A DNA stretch of 5,481 bases, taken from contig QHRC01000098.1 of the NCBI GenBank assembly GCA_003219995.1, positions 1 through 5,481 of the forward strand, read 5' to 3'. The DNA is from Verrucomicrobiota bacterium. Its GTDB lineage: Bacteria > Verrucomicrobiota > Verrucomicrobiia > Chthoniobacterales > UBA10450. Under the pieces are notes generated by a model that was not told where the DNA came from, did no database searches, and was given only the letters and a program-made list of their open reading frames with translations. This document shows, one piece after another, positions 1-5,481 of the stretch. The position numbers and the translations under genes were made by a program. Numbering within the stretch: position 1 is the stretch's first letter; each line of letters opens with the position of its first letter.

Positions 1-181
1 GGATTTGTCAACCACCCGGTGTCGAAACCGTTTCATTATATATTCATGCGCAGCGACTTACGATTGAAATAACTATGGAATTAACCGAGCTCTTCCGATT
101 AATATTATTATCTATACTAAACACTATTAAATATGATAATTTCTCTTATACCTGGATTATATAGAAAAGACTGATACATAT
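1..181 (+). promoter_or_regulatory. AT-rich leader upstream of the VPDGG-CTERM gene
   Basis: I find no convincing coding sequence here. The stretch from about 35 to 181 is far richer in A and T than the rest of the window, as expected for a promoter region. Sigma-70-like -10 hexamers are visible, for example TATACT at 113-118 and TATGAT at 132-137. Neither has a good TTGACA-like partner 16-18 bases upstream, so I do not name a specific promoter. A purine run (agaaaaga, about 163-170) lies roughly a dozen bases before the ATG at 182 and is at best a weak, distant ribosome binding site. The beginning (1-35) could be the end of a neighbouring unit outside the window. Confidence 0.4.
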
Positions 182-775
182 ATGAGACTAAAAAATACCT
201 TTGTGAGTGCGATTGCGGTCGCAGCGTGCGTCGGACTGCCTGTTATTGCGAACGCTGTGAGCCTTTCCCTGGCTGACGTCTACGAATTAGGCTTCGTCAA
301 GTACGGCATACCATCGGGCGACGATGACAGAACATTCTATGTCAACGATATGATTGGCCTGGCCCCTGGTGGATCGAATCACGTAATTATTGGTCCTCAC
401 GACAACCTCGTTACGCGCTCAAATAATCTCTTCGGTCCCTTGCCCGGAGCCGTATTCGCTCTCGACGGTACAGGTACAAGTGTAAATCTTGGCACCGGTG
501 GTTTTGAATATCTGTTCGCGAAGTATGATGGCCCGAAGTACGGTGCTGAAGTTTGGGACATTAGCGGTTTGACCGGAACCATCACGATTCCTGCAAAAGG
601 CGGCAAGTATGACCTTTCTGGGTGGACGCTCTTTACTCCCGATCGCGTCAACAATGTCCCGGATGGAGGAACCACGTTGATGTTGCTGAGTTCTGCGTTT
701 AGCGGACTCGCCGTGATGCGGCGGCTGGTGAGGCGGCAGTCTCGCTTAGGTTACAACAAGGCTTTAATCAAATGA
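182..775 (+). CDS. Secreted VPDGG-CTERM (PEP-CTERM-like) sorting-domain protein, function unknown
   Basis: This 197-residue protein is predicted to be exported and processed at the cell envelope. Residues 1-25 form a signal peptide: basic MRLK, a hydrophobic core, and a cleavage-like ANA at 23-25. The middle (about 26-155) is Gly/Asp/Thr-rich, probably beta-rich and without cysteines or recognisable catalytic motifs. It includes the segment FEYLFAKYDGP (108-118), a pattern I associate with PEP-CTERM proteins. The C-terminus has the three-part sorting signal: VPDGG at 159-163, a hydrophobic helix at about 164-179, and the basic cluster RRLVRR at 180-185. By analogy with PEP-CTERM/exosortase systems, such proteins are cut near this motif and attached to the envelope or extracellular matrix. 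No exosortase is present in the window. An oddity is a 12-residue tail after the Arg cluster, where such proteins usually end within a few residues. The ATG at 182 is chosen because it places the signal peptide exactly at the N-terminus. The sorting-signal call is strong, but the biological role is unknown. Confidence 0.85.
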   Translation: MRLKNTFVSAIAVAACVGLPVIANAVSLSLADVYELGFVKYGIPSGDDDRTFYVNDMIGLAPGGSNHVIIGPHDNLVTRSNNLFGPLPGAVFALDGTGTSVNLGTGGFEYLFAKYDGPKYGAEVWDISGLTGTITIPAKGGKYDLSGWTLFTPDRVNNVPDGGTTLMLLSSAFSGLAVMRRLVRRQSRLGYNKALIK

Positions 776-875
776 CGAAATACGAAGAATGATGAGTGAC
801 TAAGGGATGACGAAGTCAAAAATCCGAAATGCGAGGCGGCATCCGCTTCATTCACTCGAATTCCGTGATTATTCT
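771..875. repeat. Repeat-like intergenic segment with short hairpin
   Basis: This segment lies between two convergent genes and is built from short related words. ATGACGAA occurs at 772-779 and 807-814, and other CGAA words occur at 783-786 and 825-828. A compact inverted repeat follows: GAGGCGG (833-839), loop CAT, then CCGCTTC (843-849), giving 7 pairs with one G-T wobble. From general familiarity, GACGAA/CCGAAAT-type spacers recur between genes in Verrucomicrobiota, so I infer a dispersed family member; this window alone cannot show copy number. The hairpin could help terminate icd transcripts, but no T-run follows it directly (a T5 run on the minus strand lies about 13 bases further on). 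The first ATGACGAA word contains the TGA stop of the upstream gene. Confidence 0.35.
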
Positions 876-2155
<1,280 letters not shown>

Positions 2156-2251
2156 AGGGGTTGAATCTATCGACCGCGCGTCCACGGTGCAAAATAATCT
2201 GGCGTTGTCCGAAAATCGGAAGCTCTCTAAATACCAAGCTCTCAAACGATG

Positions 2252-2323
2252 CAGCGCGTACGGGAGTCGAACCCGTGCACCAGCCTTGAGAGGGCTGTGT
2301 CCTAACCACTAGACGAACGCGCC
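2252..2323 (-). tRNA. tRNA-Glu (anticodon CTC)
   Basis: On the minus strand the 72-base sequence folds into a full cloverleaf. The acceptor is GGCGCGT with ACGCGCT, where the first pair is G-T. The D arm is GTC/GAC with the invariant GG in its loop. The anticodon stem CAGCC/GGCTG encloses the loop CTCTCAA, so the anticodon is CTC, reading the Glu codon GAG. The T arm is ACGGG/CCCGT with loop TTCGACT. The discriminator is G at 2252, as in bacterial tRNA-Glu. CCA is not encoded (CAT follows), so it would be added by tRNA nucleotidyltransferase. It sits 96 bases upstream of the icd start on the same strand. Confidence 0.95.
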
Positions 2324-2338
2324 GTTGTCGCGCTAATG

Positions 2339-2367
2339 ATCTTAAAGGCAGGGTTCGCTATCAGCAA
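2339..2367 (-). promoter_or_regulatory. Candidate sigma-70-type promoter for tRNA-Glu
   Basis: Reading the minus strand, TTGCTG (2367-2362) and TAAGAT (2344-2339) are separated by 17 bases. They match the -35 and -10 consensus at 3 of 6 and 4 of 6 positions. Transcription would start near 2332, about 9 bases before the mature tRNA 5' end. The position is good but the match is modest, and promoter consensus in this lineage is not established here. Transcription from this site could continue into icd, since I see no terminator between the tRNA and icd. Confidence 0.3.
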
Positions 2368-2407
2368 GCCGGTCTTCCCAGGTGTGACAATCAGTTCAAT
2401 GCGCGTC

Positions 2408-2917
2408 TCAGTGCTCGTCTTCTTCGGCGCGGCTTGCGACGGGAGAGGCGACCGGCGACGGCGAGGGCCGCACCCGGGATTGATCGAGCAACGCAAGATG
2501 CGCCGCCTTGGAAGCATCAAGAGCCGTTTTCATCTCCGGGCTTTCGGCACGAGCCTTCATTCGCTCGTAGTAAATGTTGTAGTAATCGCGCAGCCTTTGT
2601 CGCTTCTCCAGATCCGTGCGCGACAATTCGGCTGCCTTCTTCATCGCCACGACGTCCGGATCGTTCACTACCTGGTTCTCAAGTTTTCTCCCTTCAGCAC
2701 GCAAACGGTACGCATCAGCCGTTTTACCAAGCGAGGTTTGCTTGAAGATTTCGTCGAGTTGCGATAACTCCGGAATGGCGGACGGGCTTGGCGGGGTGGG
2801 ACTCGGCTCGGACCTTTTTGGGCTAAGATCGACTTCGGGCTCCGCCGCCTCTTGCGCGGCTAACGGCAATGTTAGGCCGCCGATCGCCGCCAAGATAAAT
2901 AGCCTGATCAATGTCAT
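2408..2917 (-). CDS. Small secreted helical protein with Pro/Ser-rich linkers, function unknown
   Basis: This 169-residue protein is not one I recognise. Residues 1-21 look like a Sec signal peptide: MTLIR, a hydrophobic core, then PLAA before Q22, so the mature protein is probably periplasmic. Residues 32-49 are rich in Pro and Ser (SPKRSEPSPTPPSPS). Residues about 50-145 are charged and strongly helix-favouring, with a Tyr-rich stretch RLRDYYNIYYERMKAR (108-123). A second Pro/Ser/Val linker (150-162) and an acidic end (EEDEH) follow. I see no cysteines, lipobox or catalytic motif. The same frame is open upstream to 2995, but that extension is a translation of tRNA-Pro. The ATG at 2917 is the start that gives a signal peptide. 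A weak AAAGAG lies directly before the ATG. The gene begins only 17 bases after the encoded CCA of tRNA-Pro, suggesting co-transcription with it, and ends 84 bases before tRNA-Glu. Confidence 0.75.
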   Translation of the reverse strand: MTLIRLFILAAIGGLTLPLAAQEAAEPEVDLSPKRSEPSPTPPSPSAIPELSQLDEIFKQTSLGKTADAYRLRAEGRKLENQVVNDPDVVAMKKAAELSRTDLEKRQRLRDYYNIYYERMKARAESPEMKTALDASKAAHLALLDQSRVRPSPSPVASPVASRAEEDEH

Positions 2918-2934
2918 CTCTTTGTTCCCTGACT

Positions 2935-3011
<77 letters not shown>

Positions 3012-3026
3012 CATCCGTGCGGAGTC

Positions 3027-3056
3027 TTAACACGCGCTGTCCTTGCGCGCATCCAA
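3027..3056 (-). promoter_or_regulatory. Candidate promoter for tRNA-Pro and the downstream gene
   Basis: On the minus strand, TTGGAT (3056-3051) and TGTTAA (3032-3027) are separated by 18 bases. This places a transcription start near 3020, about 9 bases before the tRNA-Pro 5' end. Both hexamers are partial consensus matches. The main argument is position, and the call is tentative. Confidence 0.25.
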
Positions 3057-3207
3057 ATTTTCGCGATTGCTCCCCCTTGGCAAACAAGTGCGAACAATTT
3101 TGAAAATAAATACAGGTTGCGCCCTTCTGACTTTCAGCGGAGTGTCCCCTCTTCGGATTTACTGCGGCCCGGTTGGCTGCTTCGTTTCCTCCTCATTCCG
3201 CCGCCGC

Positions 3208-4104
3208 ATGTTTAAGCACGAAAAACTCCAGCTGTTGATTTTTATCGTACTGATCGGATTGCAAGTTTTGGGCGTGCTTGGCCTTCTTCATCGTTTCCAC
3301 TTTTCCTATCTGCCTGTCATGCTGGTGGTCTTTTTCTGGGGCGGAATCAGTACCACACTTTATCTGCATCGCTATCTGACACATCGCGGCTTCGAAATGC
3401 CGGAGTGGCTCAAATTCTTTTTTGCAACTGGCTCGGCTGTGACCCTCGCTGGTGATCCGGTCATGTGGGTTGGCGACCATCGTTATCACCATTTGAAATC
3501 CGATACCGACGAAGACATCCACAGTCCGGTGCACGGATTTCCTTACGCCCACATGATGTGGCTGGTCCGCAAGCCGCCCGGATTTCGCGAACGCTCAAAA
3601 CGCTACGCCGCCGACGTCCGTAAAATCTGGTATTGCCGGTTGTGGGAAAATTCAGCCCTTTACGTGCTGCCTCATCTGGCGGTGGCCACGGCTCTTTTCT
3701 TTACTTTTGGTTTCGCAGGAATGTTGTGGTGCATCTACGTGCCGATGCTCTTGATTTATAACGTTACTTGGGCGGTCAATTCCATCTGCCACATGCCGCG
3801 ATTTGGATATCGCACCTTTGATACCTCCGACCATAGCCGAAACAATTATCTGATCGGCGTCGTCGGGTTCGGCGAGGGCTATCACAACAACCATCATGCT
3901 CAGCCACGTTGCGCCGCACACGGCTTGCGTTGGTGGGAGTTTGACGTCACTCGCTACGTCATCTGGTTGCTGGAGAAATGTGGGCTCGCGTGGGACGTGG
4001 TTTGGCCGGTCGCAAGTGAATCCGAGGGAAAAGATCTGGCCCCTCCTTCAAATGAAGCGGTAAAATTCGCGCCGACGATGACTAAGGCGGCGACGTCGCT
4101 TTAG
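3208..4104 (+). CDS. Membrane fatty acid desaturase (acyl-CoA/acyl-lipid delta-9 type)
   Basis: This 298-residue integral membrane di-iron enzyme is expected to introduce a cis double bond into saturated acyl chains, using O2 and electrons from a ferredoxin- or cytochrome-type donor, and so to adjust membrane fluidity. The three histidine boxes that bind iron are intact: HRYLTH (H54-H59), HRYHH (H91-H95) and HNNHH (H226-H230). The family features SDTDEDIHSP (98-107) and NSICH (191-195) are also present. Hydrophobic segments lie at about 9-27, 34-48, 148-170 and 171-192, as expected for two hairpins with the His boxes on the cytoplasmic side. Length is near that of bacterial and cyanobacterial desaturases without a fused cytochrome b5. 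The open frame extends upstream to 3043, but the extra 55 residues are not hydrophobic-organised or family-like, so the ATG at 3208 is preferred. No Shine-Dalgarno is visible before it. Acyl-CoA versus acyl-lipid substrate, and the exact position specificity, cannot be settled from sequence. The 196 bases before the gene hold no clear plus-strand promoter. Confidence 0.92.
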   Translation: MFKHEKLQLLIFIVLIGLQVLGVLGLLHRFHFSYLPVMLVVFFWGGISTTLYLHRYLTHRGFEMPEWLKFFFATGSAVTLAGDPVMWVGDHRYHHLKSDTDEDIHSPVHGFPYAHMMWLVRKPPGFRERSKRYAADVRKIWYCRLWENSALYVLPHLAVATALFFTFGFAGMLWCIYVPMLLIYNVTWAVNSICHMPRFGYRTFDTSDHSRNNYLIGVVGFGEGYHNNHHAQPRCAAHGLRWWEFDVTRYVIWLLEKCGLAWDVVWPVASESEGKDLAPPSNEAVKFAPTMTKAATSL

Positions 4105-5481
4105 GGTTCGTAGCCCAGATTGGGCGCAAGCCGTTTTTCCACCACTGTAATCGTCTCACCGGTTCGCGCCGCATAATCAATCACCTGATCTCGCGCGATT
4201 TGTCCGACACCGAAATATTTCGCATCGGGATGCGAGAAATAAAGCCCGCTCACACTCGCACCCGGATGCATGGCAAATGATTCGGTCAATTTGATGTCGA
4301 TCTTGTTTTCGGCCTCGAGCAAATCGAATAGAGTCCGCTTTTCGGCGTGGTCAGGACAGGCCGGATAACCCGCAGCGGGACGAATGCCCTGATATTTTTC
4401 GCGAAGAAGATCGGCATGCGATAAATTTTCACTGCGCCCAAACTCCCACGCGATCCGCGCTTCTTTGTGCATATGCTCGGCAAACGCTTCCGCCAATCGG
4501 TCCGCCAATGCCTTCGTCAGAATCGCGTTATAATCATCAAACTCGGCGGAAAACTTTTTCGCCAATTCATCAGCGCCGTGGATCGTGACCGCAAAGCCGC
4601 CCAGATAATCTTGTAGCGGCAGTCTATGACCGTCGGTTTCCCGCGCAATGTAATCCCCCAGGCAATGATTGAATTGTCCGGCCGGCTTTTGCATTTGCTG
4701 ACGCAGGAAATGGAAGGTCGCGAGTTTCTGGCTGCGTTTTTCATCGACATAAAGATCGACATCGTCGCCCACGGAGTTTGCCGGCCAGAACGCAAAAACA
4801 CCCCGCGCCGTCAGCAAATTTTTCGCGACGATCCGCTCGAGCAGTTTTTGGGCGTCATCAAAAAGTTCGCGCGCCTGCTTCCCGATAGTCGGGTCATCAA
4901 AGATCGCCGGGTAACGGCCGCGTAATTCCCAAACGTGGAAGAACGGCGACCAATCGATGTACTCGATCAGCGTGCACAACGATAAATTCTGGGGAGCGCG
5001 TCCGAGATTACTTGAGTGCACGCGCAGGCCCAGGAACTTCGGTTTTGGCGGTTCGTACGTGTTCCAATCAACCGCCGTGCGGTTCGCTCGGGCTTCTTCG
5101 AGCGTTAGGAGTTTCTTTCCTCGCGTCTTCGCCGCGTGTTGGTCGCGCAGTGCTGCGTACTCGGCGCGCGTTTTGGCATCGAATGTTGCCTTTTGTTTTT
5201 CGTTCAGGAGCGAATTCACCACACCGACCGCGCGAGACGCATCGACGACATGCACTGTGCTCGCTCGATAATGCGGGGCAATCTTCACGGCCGTATGGGC
5301 ACGACTTGTCGTAGCGCCGCCGATTAACAACGGCAGGGCGAATCCTTCGCGCTCCATTTCTTGCGCTACATGCACCATCTCATCGAGCGACGGCGTGATC
5401 AGTCCGCTCAAACCGATCGCATCCGCTTTCTTGTTGCGCGCCGTTTCCAAAATTTTCGCGGCCGGCACCATCACGCCAAGA
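4101..5481 (-). CDS. metH: Cobalamin-dependent methionine synthase, C-terminal part (5' end beyond window)
   Basis: MetH transfers a methyl group from 5-methyltetrahydrofolate through methylcobalamin to homocysteine, making methionine in the cytoplasm. About 459 C-terminal residues are present of a protein usually near 1,200 long. The frame is open to the right edge, where LGVMVPA matches the interior of E. coli MetH; the GTG at 5474 is therefore an internal Val codon, not a start. Counting from that Val, residues 1 to about 115 are the second half of the cobalamin-binding domain, with SGLITPSLDEM (23-33) and GGATTS (52-57). The upstream DxHxxG motif with the cobalt-ligand His lies outside the window. 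Residues about 135-455 are the AdoMet-binding reactivation domain, including YIDWSPFF (172-179), PANSVGDDV (231-239), the RxxxGY motif (R365 to Y370) that contacts AdoMet and cobalamin, and SVSGLYFSHPDAKYFGV (407-423). The protein ends PNLGYEP, matching the family C-terminus. A stretch at about 152-168 is roughly nine residues longer than in E. coli. Any cobalamin riboswitch would lie outside the window. Confidence 0.96.
   Translation of the reverse strand, partial: LGVMVPAAKILETARNKKADAIGLSGLITPSLDEMVHVAQEMEREGFALPLLIGGATTSRAHTAVKIAPHYRASTVHVVDASRAVGVVNSLLNEKQKATFDAKTRAEYAALRDQHAAKTRGKKLLTLEEARANRTAVDWNTYEPPKPKFLGLRVHSSNLGRAPQNLSLCTLIEYIDWSPFFHVWELRGRYPAIFDDPTIGKQARELFDDAQKLLERIVAKNLLTARGVFAFWPANSVGDDVDLYVDEKRSQKLATFHFLRQQMQKPAGQFNHCLGDYIARETDGHRLPLQDYLGGFAVTIHGADELAKKFSAEFDDYNAILTKALADRLAEAFAEHMHKEARIAWEFGRSENLSHADLLREKYQGIRPAAGYPACPDHAEKRTLFDLLEAENKIDIKLTESFAMHPGASVSGLYFSHPDAKYFGVGQIARDQVIDYAARTGETITVVEKRLAPNLGYEP

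Noticed and set aside
2208..2220. Inverted repeat TCCGA/TCGGA with a 3-base loop between tRNA-Glu and icd
   Set aside because: The stem is only five pairs and no T-run follows on the minus strand, so it does not support a terminator or attenuator.
2156..2245. N-terminal extension of icd to the in-frame ATG at 2245
   Set aside because: The 30 extra residues have no match to the Icd N-terminus and begin just 6 bases after tRNA-Glu; MPYKDIAPP at 2155 fits the family.
3043..3207. Upstream start for the desaturase at 3043
   Set aside because: The additional 55 residues look like translated non-coding sequence; the family-typical first membrane segment begins directly after the ATG at 3208.
4626..5327. 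Several plus-strand open frames of about 60-104 codons inside metH
   Set aside because: They are antisense shadows of a well-conserved MetH coding region in GC-rich DNA, with no signal peptide or family resemblance.

Overview
The window looks like a housekeeping segment of a Verrucomicrobiota chromosome (class or genus not determinable here). The best lineage clue is the first gene, whose C-terminus carries a VPDGG-type sorting signal (VPDGG, hydrophobic helix, Arg cluster). This is a PEP-CTERM-like signal that I associate with Verrucomicrobiota. The GC-rich coding sequence, SD-poor gene starts and a GACGAA/CCGAAAT-type intergenic repeat fit that picture but do not prove it.

Layout, left to right. 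Bases 1-181 are very AT-rich and non-coding. A plus-strand gene (182-775) encodes a secreted VPDGG-CTERM protein of unknown function. A short repeat-like intergenic segment (771-875) follows. The rest of the left half is on the minus strand. In transcription order it reads: tRNA-Pro(TGG) (3011-2935), a small secreted protein of unknown function (2917-2408), tRNA-Glu(CTC) (2323-2252), and NADP-dependent isocitrate dehydrogenase icd (2155-876). On the right, a plus-strand fatty acid desaturase with all three histidine boxes (3208-4104) converges on the minus-strand metH (cobalamin-dependent methionine synthase). The stop codons of these two genes overlap. metH runs off the right edge, and only its C-terminal part is present.

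The genes do not form one pathway. They cover the TCA cycle (icd), membrane lipid unsaturation (desaturase), methionine regeneration (metH), translation (two tRNAs) and the cell envelope (the two exported proteins). The strongest anomaly is in icd. The gene is well conserved on both sides of 1377/1378, but about 11 codons are missing there and the reading frame changes. It is therefore either a genuine pseudogene or an assembly or sequencing error. I see no CRISPR array, insertion sequence, phage, toxin-antitoxin or defence module, and nothing that I would call a new biological system.
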